The notes under the pieces: model-generated
The model's input: only the letters and a program-made list of their open reading frames with translations
Databases searched by the model: none
Told to the model about the DNA's origin: nothing
In this document: positions 1 to 6,315 of the stretch, one piece after another
Position numbering within the stretch: position 1 is the stretch's first letter
Layout of the letters: every line of letters starts with the position of its first letter
Source: Enteractinococcus helveticum
GTDB lineage: Bacteria > Actinomycetota > Actinomycetes > Actinomycetales > Micrococcaceae
NCBI RefSeq assembly: GCF_020742345.1
Contig: NZ_DYXC01000085.1
Location: 1 to 10,498, forward strand
Length of the DNA: 10,498 bases
Direction of reading: 5' to 3'
Position numbers and translations under genes: made by a program

Positions 1-982
1 GAACCCGGGCACGGAATGGGGGTGAGTTTTCGCCGATCCCTGCGGTGAAACTAATGGACTGCGCGCCCTCGACAGCAACATGGTAGCTACCGATATATTT
101 GGCCAAGCGATAGGTGACCACATCGAGTGCCACTTGGGCGTCGCGGTGTCCAGCATCGGCGGCCTCTAAAACCTGGCGCATATCGGAGTGCCCGGTCAAG
201 CCCAACAGCCCGGATTCGTAGTTCAGCACGCGGTCAACATCCTTGGCGGTAAAACCATGTGAGGCCGCCAGGTGCGAGATGATCGAGGGGTCAATATCGC
301 CCGAGCGGGTGCCCATGACCAGCCCGGCCAGGGGAGTATAGCCCATGGAAGTGTCCACGGATTGACCGTTTTTGATTGCCGTGGCCGAAGCACCATTGCC
401 CAGGTGCAGGACGATGCCGCTAAAATCCTTGCGGTCGACACCTAGCAGTGCAGCCGTTTTGCCGGTGACCAGGTCGTGGCTGGTGCCGTGGAAACCGTAA
501 CGGCGGATGCCATAGTCGGTATACCAGGAGTTTGGGATGGCATAAAGCCAGGCCTGAGGTGGCATGGTCTGATGGAATGAGGTATCAAAGATCACGACCT
601 GGGGCATATCGGGCCATTTGTCGCTCAGCGCGCGCAACCCTTCAGCAGCCGGCGGGTTGTGCAGCGGGGCCAGTGGGGCCAGTCGGTCGATAGCGCGAAT
701 GACTTCAGCATCCACCAGCGCCGGTGCTTTGAAACGTTCCCCACCGTGGACCACGCGGTGTCCGGTGGCATCAATGGTGCGGCCGTTGAGCACCTCATCG
801 AGTTTCTTGGCGACGACGTCTAACGCCTGGGTGTGGTTGGCGATTTCTGCGCCGGGTACGCCGATGCGTTCAATCAGGCCGGAAGCCTGAATGGGATTAT
901 CAGCGTCGGTGCCGTCGTCATTGAGTTCCCGCAGCTGATATTTCAGTGAGGAAGAACCCGAATTGATCACCAGAATGAGCAT
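1..982 (-). CDS. ackA: acetate kinase, C-terminus beyond window edge
   Basis: AckA transfers phosphate between acetyl phosphate and ADP, giving acetate and ATP (reversible, cytoplasmic). About 327 residues are visible of the roughly 400 usual for the family; the reading frame is still open at position 1. Seen in the translation: the N-terminal phosphate-binding strand VINSGSSSLKY, then GHRVVHGGERF, PLHNPPAA, IFDTSFHQTMP with the catalytic-type Asp, RRYGFHGTSH with the conserved His, HLGNGAS, DTSMGYTPLAGLVMGTRSGD with the conserved Arg, and FTAGIGENS close to the edge. These are the hallmark motifs of the ASKHA-fold acetate kinases, and no key residue is missing in the visible part. The ATG at 980-982 is preceded by AAAGGA about 8 nt upstream. 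It follows pta with a 22-bp gap, so the two are almost certainly cotranscribed. Confidence 0.96.
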   Translation of the reverse strand, partial: MLILVINSGSSSLKYQLRELNDDGTDADNPIQASGLIERIGVPGAEIANHTQALDVVAKKLDEVLNGRTIDATGHRVVHGGERFKAPALVDAEVIRAIDRLAPLAPLHNPPAAEGLRALSDKWPDMPQVVIFDTSFHQTMPPQAWLYAIPNSWYTDYGIRRYGFHGTSHDLVTGKTAALLGVDRKDFSGIVLHLGNGASATAIKNGQSVDTSMGYTPLAGLVMGTRSGDIDPSIISHLAASHGFTAKDVDRVLNYESGLLGLTGHSDMRQVLEAADAGHRDAQVALDVVTYRLAKYIGSYHVAVEGAQSISFTAGIGENSPPFRARV

Positions 983-1004
983 GATGATGTCCTTTGTGTG
1001 TGGG

Positions 1005-3077
1005 TTAGTTTGCTTGAGCCTGGATGGCGGTGATGGCTACGGTGTTGACGATGTCATCGACCGTGGTGCCACGGGAAAGATCGTTGACGGGCTTATTCAG
1101 ACCCTGCAAAACCGGGCCCACGGCGACCGCGCCGGCTGATTGTTGCACGGCCTTATACGTGTTGTTGCCGGTGTTGAGGTCCGGAAAGATGAACACGCTG
1201 GCGTTACCGGCGACTTCTGAGTCGGGCATTTTGGAGGCCGCCACCGAGGCTGAAACCGCGGCGTCATACTGCAGCGGCCCGTCGACTTTGAGCTGCGGGT
1301 TGGCTGTTTTGACCAGTTGGGTGGCTTGGCGGACTTTGTCCACGGCTTCGCCCGAGCCGGAGTCGCCGGTGGAGTATGACAGCATGGCCACGCGCGGTTC
1401 GACGCCGAATTGGGTTGCGGTGGCGGCAGAGGCGGCGGCGATATCGGCCAGTTGTTCGGCGTCCGGGTCGGTATTGACCGCACAGTCACCGTAGACCAGG
1501 GCGCGGTCAGGTAGCAGCATGAAAAACACCGAGGAGACGATCTTGGTGCCGGGCTTGGTTTTGACAAACTCCAGGGCTGGGCGGATGGTGTGTGCAGTGG
1601 TGTTGACCGCACCGGAGACCATGCCGTCCACGTCGCCCTGTTGGACCATCATGGTGCCGAAGTAGGCGGCGTCCAGCATCATTTCACGCGCAAAATCGAT
1701 TTTGACGCCGCGGTGTGCCCGCGCCTGCGCATAGGCCTGCGCGTAGGGCTCACGATTCGGGGATTCGGTCGGGTTGATCAGCTCAATGCCGGTCAGATCC
1801 ACCCCGAGTTTGGCTGCAGTTTGCTGGATCGCATCAACATCGCCCAGAATCGTCAGGTCACACACCCCGCGACGGCGCAAAATTTCTGCGGCACGTAGGA
1901 TTCGCGGGTCCTGGCCTTCGGGCAGCACAATGCGTTTGCGATCCGCCGAGGCCCGAGCGGTCAGTTGGTGTAAGAAGCGCACCGGGGTCATGGCGGTGGG
2001 GCGTGCCAGCTCGATGCGGGACAGCAGTTCGTCTTCATCAACGTGATTATTCCAGGCACCCAGGACCGCGGCGGTCTTGCGGGGCTGGGCGGCCGAAAGG
2101 CTGGCTGGTACTGCGGCCACGGTGCGGGCCATGGTGAAGGTATCAGAAAATGATACGAACACCGGGAATGGCGCATCGGAGTAAAGCCGCTGGATCATCG
2201 GGTTGGGTTCGATCCCGTTGGTTAGGATCATGCCCGCGGGTACCGGGAAGTCGGCGGTCCGGGCGGCGGCCAGGGTTGCCAGAATCGCATCGGAACGATC
2301 CCCGGAAACGATCACCAGTGCGCCGTCGTTGAGGACCTGCAGGAAGTTACCGCCCTCCATCGAGACCGCTTTGACCTCGGACACGTCACGGTCAAGCTGC
2401 TCAGATCCGGCCACCCAGTCCAGGCTCAGGGCTGAGGCGACTTCGCCAACGGTTGGGTAGCGCAGTTCTGCTAGCTCCGGGATAATGTAGACCTTGCGCT
2501 GATTGGTCCCCGGTTTGATGGTCTTAGCCATGTCCTCGAGCAGTGCTGGTTCAGCACGGTTGACCACAATGGATAGCAGTTCCGAGCCCGCATCGCGCAG
2601 ATTCGAGCGGGTCAGTTCGACTGCCTCGGATGCTTCCTGGGCGGTTAGTCCTTGAGCGGAGACGACGGCGAGGACCGGCGCGTTGAAGTGTAGGGCAAGA
2701 TCGGTGTCGATTTCGCGTTCGAATCCGGTGTCCCCGTTGACCAGGTCGGTGCCTTCAATCACCACCGCGTTGACGTTGGCTGCCATAGCCTCATAGGCGA
2801 CTACAAGTTCGGCATAGAGTTCGTCTTGTTTACCCGAGGTGATCATGGCACGGGCGTAAGCATCGGTGACCCCACCGGTGGCAGAGTGCTCATCCAGCTC
2901 AAAGGTTTCGCGCATCAGTTGTACCATCGGATCGGTATCTACGTCGTGACCGGGAACGATCGGACGGAAATACCCCACCCGGCCGGTGTGCCGGTTGAGT
3001 GCGTCGGCCAGTCCCATAGAGACCAGGGTTTTGCCGGCGCGCATCGTCGTCGTAGTGATATAAATACCTTGAGCCAT
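1005..3077 (-). CDS. pta: phosphate acetyltransferase, long three-domain form
   Basis: Pta converts acetyl-CoA and phosphate to acetyl phosphate and CoA, the first step of the Pta-AckA acetate pathway. The protein is 690 residues, the normal size of the long form. An N-terminal dethiobiotin-synthetase-like P-loop region starts IYITTTTMRAGKT, a central DRTGG-type domain covers about residues 215-330, and the catalytic PTA_PTB domain runs from about residue 372 to the end. The catalytic domain carries MLSYSTGDSGSGEAVDKVR, GPLQYDAA, FIFPDLNTGNNTYKAVQ and KPVNDLSRG, very close to the E. coli Pta C-terminus from memory. The frame stays open 15 codons upstream of the chosen ATG (3075-3077), but this ATG begins the conserved domain and has AAAGGA about 8 nt upstream. 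The downstream partner is ackA, 22 bp away. Confidence 0.96.
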   Translation of the reverse strand: MAQGIYITTTTMRAGKTLVSMGLADALNRHTGRVGYFRPIVPGHDVDTDPMVQLMRETFELDEHSATGGVTDAYARAMITSGKQDELYAELVVAYEAMAANVNAVVIEGTDLVNGDTGFEREIDTDLALHFNAPVLAVVSAQGLTAQEASEAVELTRSNLRDAGSELLSIVVNRAEPALLEDMAKTIKPGTNQRKVYIIPELAELRYPTVGEVASALSLDWVAGSEQLDRDVSEVKAVSMEGGNFLQVLNDGALVIVSGDRSDAILATLAAARTADFPVPAGMILTNGIEPNPMIQRLYSDAPFPVFVSFSDTFTMARTVAAVPASLSAAQPRKTAAVLGAWNNHVDEDELLSRIELARPTAMTPVRFLHQLTARASADRKRIVLPEGQDPRILRAAEILRRRGVCDLTILGDVDAIQQTAAKLGVDLTGIELINPTESPNREPYAQAYAQARAHRGVKIDFAREMMLDAAYFGTMMVQQGDVDGMVSGAVNTTAHTIRPALEFVKTKPGTKIVSSVFFMLLPDRALVYGDCAVNTDPDAEQLADIAAASAATATQFGVEPRVAMLSYSTGDSGSGEAVDKVRQATQLVKTANPQLKVDGPLQYDAAVSASVAASKMPDSEVAGNASVFIFPDLNTGNNTYKAVQQSAGAVAVGPVLQGLNKPVNDLSRGTTVDDIVNTVAITAIQAQAN

Positions 3078-3121
3078 GCTCACGTCCTTTTTGAGATCAA
3101 CGGATGGATGCACCCTCACCA

Positions 3122-3127
3122 ACTATA
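3122..3127 (-). promoter_or_regulatory. candidate -10 element of the pta-ackA promoter
   Basis: Reading the minus strand there is TATAGT about 45 nt upstream of the pta start, in the divergent region 3078-3276. No good TTGACA-like -35 lies at 16-18 bp, so the call rests on the -10 hexamer and its position. I saw no RamB-type site (as known for the corynebacterial pta-ack promoter). Confidence 0.3.
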
Positions 3128-3249
3128 GTCATGAGGCGTGGGTCATGTTGGCGATGGGAAGTTATGGTCTGCGCTTGGCAACATGGCGCAGCTATTTCCA
3201 CTTCTGTGGGGCCCTACCATCGGCTTTACCTGTCGGCCGGAGGCTTCAC

Positions 3250-3265
3250 AGCTGCCGGTGCAGCT
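3250..3265 (+). promoter_or_regulatory. short hairpin just upstream of the thiamine-binding protein gene
   Basis: AGCTGC (3250-3255) and GCAGCT (3260-3265) form a perfect 6-bp stem with a CGGT tetraloop. It ends 11 nt before the ATG at 3277, so it sits beside the ribosome-binding region, which has only a weak GGA. A role in limiting translation is inference; it could also be chance. No TPP-riboswitch (THI-box) motifs are visible around it. Confidence 0.3.
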
Positions 3266-3276
3266 ACGATGGAACT

Positions 3277-3630
3277 ATGATTCTTGCATTTTCTATTTCT
3301 GTATCAGGTGTCGGTGAACTTGGCGAAAACGCGGCCGCTAACAGCCCCGAAGACGCCGCAACCGGCTCGGTTGCCCGCGCGGTGGCAGCGGCCTATGACG
3401 TCGTACGCAACTCGGGTTTGGCCCACCGGTTGTCGTCAATGTTTACCGAAATTGAAGGTGACTGGGACGAAGTTATGGGCGTACTGAAGCAATGTGTGGA
3501 AGCCGTGGAACCTTTTGGTGCGCGGATTTCGATCACGATGAAGGCTGATATTCGCCCCGCGAAATCCGACGGACAGCTAGACGCCAAAATTGATCGAGTC
3601 AATTCGCTGCTGGACGGCGAAGCCCAGTGA
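3277..3630 (+). CDS. thiamine-binding protein, MTH1187/YkoF-like family (DUF77)
   Basis: A 117-residue small cytoplasmic protein. Family features seen: N-terminal MILAFSISVSG strand, then SVARAVAAAYDVVRNSGL, RLSSMFTEIEGDWDEVMGVLKQCVEAV and the C-terminal strand ISITMKADIRP, the pattern of the MTH1187 group. Members have a ferredoxin-like fold, assemble as oligomers and are annotated as thiamine-binding; whether this one binds thiamine or a related pyrimidine is inferred. The frame is open further upstream, but the ATG at 3277 begins the conserved first strand. The Shine-Dalgarno is weak and a small hairpin lies directly upstream. The stop TGA (3628-3630) overlaps the GTG start of the next gene, so translation of the two is probably coupled. 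It is the first gene of a three-gene overlapping group, divergent from pta. Confidence 0.85.
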   Translation: MILAFSISVSGVGELGENAAANSPEDAATGSVARAVAAAYDVVRNSGLAHRLSSMFTEIEGDWDEVMGVLKQCVEAVEPFGARISITMKADIRPAKSDGQLDAKIDRVNSLLDGEAQ

Positions 3631-4187
3631 TCTGGCCATTCAACCGCAAAACCACCACCGAAACCGGTGCCGAGTTTTATATTCGTGACGCCGCGGTAGC
3701 CGACGCCCGAGCGCTGGTGGATTTCAAACACCGCGCCTGGCGCGCCATCTACGGTCAGCTCAAAGACGAGGCGTTCTTTACCCAGGCGGAAGCCACAACC
3801 GATGAGCAGGTGAAGTTCTGGCAATCTCGCATTACCAAGGGAGATACGGTCTGGATTGCTGAGGACTTACGCGACCGGATGATCGGGACCATTCACGCCA
3901 CAACCAAACATAGTGAGCACACCGCCGAATTCGTTGAGCTTTACAGCCTTGGTGAGGTCCAGGAAATCCGGTACTTGTACTTGGCAGACAACGCCAACGC
4001 CACCATTGGTCAAGCGCTGATTCATCAAGCGGTGGGGGAGAAACCAGCCATCGCCTGGGTGTCAGGGAATGCACCGGTGGTGGTGCACAGCCTGCACGAA
4101 GCCGGATTTGAGGAACTTGGCCAACCGGTGGACCCGGCGGCAGAACCGTGGCGCGGCGTGGTGCGACAGGCTATGGTTCGACCATGA
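3627..4187 (+). CDS. GNAT-fold protein with degenerate acetyl-CoA loop
   Basis: A 186-residue protein with a GCN5-related N-acetyltransferase layout: first strand FYIRDAAVADARALVDF (about 17-33), strand TVWIAED with MIGTIHA (74-91), the motif A strand EIRYLYLADNANATIGQALIHQA (about 113-135), then SGNAPVVVHSLHEAGFEELG (146-165). The pyrophosphate-binding signature R/Q-x-x-G-x-G/A is replaced by NANATIG, so acetyl-CoA binding is doubtful by sequence. The last strand VVRQAMVRP ends the fold. Start is GTG at 3627-3629, overlapping the upstream stop as GTGA; its end overlaps the next start as ATGA (4184-4187). The substrate cannot be told. It could be an active but divergent acyltransferase or a catalytically dead GNAT acting as a sensor or partner. 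Confidence 0.7.
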   Translation: MIWPFNRKTTTETGAEFYIRDAAVADARALVDFKHRAWRAIYGQLKDEAFFTQAEATTDEQVKFWQSRITKGDTVWIAEDLRDRMIGTIHATTKHSEHTAEFVELYSLGEVQEIRYLYLADNANATIGQALIHQAVGEKPAIAWVSGNAPVVVHSLHEAGFEELGQPVDPAAEPWRGVVRQAMVRP

Positions 4188-5071
4188 GCAAGCAGCGGCG
4201 CAACCAGAAACACTCGGCGGTCAATATTGAACCCGGCATCTATGAAATTGACTCGGGCACCGCAGAGATTAAACCCGACCCATTCACCCCGGGTGCCTGG
4301 CTGCTGCTGCTCAACGGGGTGCAATCCTCCCAGATCATCCCGGATGAACCGCAGCGCCTGGGCTTTGAATACATGCGCTGGATCGCCATTGCGCTGGGCT
4401 TCCGCTACCCACAAGACGCCAACCTGCGGTTCTTACACCTGGGTGGTGCCGCAGCGACCCTGGCCCGCTGGGGCGCCGACCGCTACCCACACTCGCGCCA
4501 CACCACCGTGGAACTGGACGCCAAACTCACCGAACTGGCCCGTAATAACTTCGGGCTGCCGCGCGCCCCAATTATCAAAATGCGGGTGGCCGAAGCGGGC
4601 CAAGTCTTAGCCGAGACCCGTCCGGACAGTTGGGATGTCATCATCCGGGATGTTTTTATCGGCACCACCCGCGGCGACCACATCACGCCCGGGCACCTGA
4701 CCGGACTGGAGGCCGCCGAACAAGCCGCCAGCGCCGTCGGGCCTAAAGGCGCCTACCTCTTGAATTACGGCGGGTCACCCAATCTGCAGCCGGCCCGACA
4801 GGAGGCCGCCGCCCTGGCACAGGCCTTCAAATACGTCACACTGATTTCAGACGCCACAATGTTTAAAGGACGACGCCGCGGCAATATCGTCATGGTCGGC
4901 ACGCAAACCCCACTGGCCAATCCGGATCTTGGCGGCATGGACGCTTTTAGCGCGGCACTGCGCGCCGAACCGCTCCCGGCCCAAGCAAAATGTGGGGTCG
5001 CAACCACAAACTTTATCGCCGGCACCCCGCCGTCGCTTACCCCGCTGCTGTTACGACAGGAATACCCGTAG
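4184..5071 (+). CDS. spermidine-synthase-like SAM-fold protein (actinobacterial)
   Basis: A 295-residue protein. The N-terminal part (about 19-60) forms the beta-rich segment typical of SpeE relatives (EIDSGTAEIKPDPF, then LLLLNGVQSSQI), followed by FEYMRWIA. The Rossmann-type domain has motif I as LHLGGAAATLARW (85-96), acidic VELD at the end of beta 2 (E110) and WDVIIRDVF with D156 where spermidine synthases have their DxF/DA motif; HLTGLE follows at about 171. The glycine-rich loop GGGxG is altered to GGAAA. Such proteins are common in Actinobacteria and usually annotated as spermidine synthase or fused-type homologues; true aminopropyltransferase activity is uncertain, and a methyltransferase role is possible. 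The ATG at 4184 overlaps the upstream stop (ATGA), replacing a frame extension to 4148. No decarboxylase partner such as speD is in view. Confidence 0.75.
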   Translation: MSKQRRNQKHSAVNIEPGIYEIDSGTAEIKPDPFTPGAWLLLLNGVQSSQIIPDEPQRLGFEYMRWIAIALGFRYPQDANLRFLHLGGAAATLARWGADRYPHSRHTTVELDAKLTELARNNFGLPRAPIIKMRVAEAGQVLAETRPDSWDVIIRDVFIGTTRGDHITPGHLTGLEAAEQAASAVGPKGAYLLNYGGSPNLQPARQEAAALAQAFKYVTLISDATMFKGRRRGNIVMVGTQTPLANPDLGGMDAFSAALRAEPLPAQAKCGVATTNFIAGTPPSLTPLLLRQEYP

Positions 5072-5077
5072 AACGGC

Positions 5078-5105
5078 TTATCAGCCTGGACTTCGGCGCT
5101 AGAAT
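5078..5105 (+). promoter_or_regulatory. candidate promoter of the universal stress protein gene
   Basis: TTATCA (5078-5083, 4 of 6 to TTGACA) and TAGAAT (5100-5105, 5 of 6 to TATAAT) are separated by 16 bp. It would give a leader of about 55 nt before the ATG at 5167. That leader holds an imperfect stem, TTCGCATCCG (5118-5127) with CGGACGCGAA (5133-5142), broken by one A-C mismatch. This suggests the gene can be transcribed separately from the upstream group. Confidence 0.35.
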
Positions 5106-5166
5106 GGAAATAGGAACTTCGCATCCGCTCCTCGGACGCGAAATGACCGTACGGAGGGAAACTGCC

Positions 5167-6183
5167 ATGACCGAACAATTCCATGACCCAGCCAAAAAAG
5201 TGAACCCAGATAACGGTTTACCTGCAAACCCAACCAAGAAAAAACACGGCGTCGTCGTCGGTGTAGATGGTTCCAAGCGGTCACTGGCAGCAGCCATCTG
5301 GGCGCTGCGCGAAGCCAAACGCACCGGTGCCCCGCTCACCATGGTCTCGGCCTACACCCTGCCAATCTTCCCATCGGTTGCCGTAGATGCTGCAACCGGT
5401 GGCCATGAAGACTCCGCCCTGGCCCAGTCGTGCCGCCAGATTCTGGAAGCCACGAAAGCCGAACTCGGTGACACCGAAGGCGTCGAGGTGCGCAGCAATG
5501 TGGAACTCGGCGATCCGGCCACGGTGCTGGTCGATTATTCTCACGACGCCGACATGCTCGTCGCCGGTCCGCGAGGTCGCGGCGGCTTCCTGGGCTTGCT
5601 GGTCGGCTCGGTGTCTCGTGGCCTGCCAGCACAGGCCAAGTGCCCTGTTGTGCTGGTGCCCCGCGGTGCAGAAGCATCTCGTGCCGAAACCGATGCCCCG
5701 GTCGTCGTCGCCTCGGACGGTTCCGAACAGGGTCGGGTAGCCATGCTGCGCGCCGCAGAAGAAGCCATCCGGCGCAGCCCAACCTGCCGACTGCGCGTCA
5801 TCACCGCGATGGCACCGGTCTCCTCAGCCGTTGAATGGCTACCGTCCACCGTGGACGAACGCGCAATGTTCGATGAACTGCGCGAAAAGCTTGAGGCCGG
5901 TGTCGCCTGGCTGCAATCCCACTTCCCAGATCTCAACGTCGACTCCGAAGTCATTGACGGTGTCCCCGTAGATGCGGTGGTAGCTGAATCCGAATCCGCC
6001 CGCCTGACCGTGGTTGGCACCCGCGGCCTGGGTGGATTCACCGGCGCACTGCTTGGTTCGACCTCCCAAGGTATTGCCGCTCACGCACGCGGCCCGGTCA
6101 TGATCGTCCCGTACCACGACGATCCACGCCTGTCCGACCGCCCAGAATACGGTCCGATGATCAACCAGGACCCACAAGACTAA
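5167..6183 (+). CDS. universal stress protein, tandem UspA domains
   Basis: A 338-residue cytoplasmic protein made of two UspA domains, about residues 27-165 and 178-315. Domain 1 starts GVVVGVDGS (D34) and carries the ATP-binding G-x2-G-x9-G-S loop at G134-S148. Domain 2 starts PVVVASDGS (D184) with the same loop at G284-S298. Both loops are intact, so both domains probably bind ATP, as in the mycobacterial tandem Usp proteins. Such proteins accumulate under hypoxia or growth arrest; the exact role here is unknown. The ATG at 5167 is chosen because GGAGGG (5153-5158) lies 8 nt upstream; the frame extends to 4990 but overlaps the previous gene. It begins 95 bp after the SpeE-like gene and probably has its own promoter. 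A strong hairpin follows 14 nt after the stop. Confidence 0.92.
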   Translation: MTEQFHDPAKKVNPDNGLPANPTKKKHGVVVGVDGSKRSLAAAIWALREAKRTGAPLTMVSAYTLPIFPSVAVDAATGGHEDSALAQSCRQILEATKAELGDTEGVEVRSNVELGDPATVLVDYSHDADMLVAGPRGRGGFLGLLVGSVSRGLPAQAKCPVVLVPRGAEASRAETDAPVVVASDGSEQGRVAMLRAAEEAIRRSPTCRLRVITAMAPVSSAVEWLPSTVDERAMFDELREKLEAGVAWLQSHFPDLNVDSEVIDGVPVDAVVAESESARLTVVGTRGLGGFTGALLGSTSQGIAAHARGPVMIVPYHDDPRLSDRPEYGPMINQDPQD

Positions 6184-6197
6184 CAACCACGACTAAA

Positions 6198-6239
6198 GCC
6201 TGAGGGCCTGCATACCACACGGTGTGCAGGCCCTCAGGC
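6198..6239. terminator. strong hairpin between convergent genes, probably bidirectional terminator
   Basis: Arms 6198-6216 (begins GCCTGAGGGCCTGCA) and 6221-6239 form a 19-bp stem with a single wobble and an ACAC loop. It lies 14 nt after the stop of the universal stress protein gene. The plus-strand tail is only moderately U-rich (GTTGTGCTATT); on the minus strand the tail begins TTTAG. It probably stops the USP transcript and may also stop the converging NlpC/P60 transcript. Confidence 0.75.
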
Positions 6240-6268
6240 GTTGTGCTATTGAATTATTACCTCCAAGA

Positions 6269-6296
6269 GTTCGGAGAACTTCCCCGGACTCCGAAC
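6269..6296 (-). terminator. weak hairpin downstream of the NlpC/P60 gene
   Basis: GTTCGGAG (6269-6276) and CTCCGAAC (6289-6296) give an 8-bp stem with a 12-nt loop, 19 nt past the minus-strand stop at 6316. There is no U-tract, so by itself it is a poor terminator. It may act together with the larger hairpin at 6198-6239. Confidence 0.3.
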
Positions 6297-6315
6297 CCTT
6301 CGAGGATCCTAGAAG

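Noticed and set aside
3078..3276. TPP riboswitch for the thiamine-binding protein gene
   Set aside because: Conserved THI-box segments (CTGAGA and the later ACC..GA block) are not seen.
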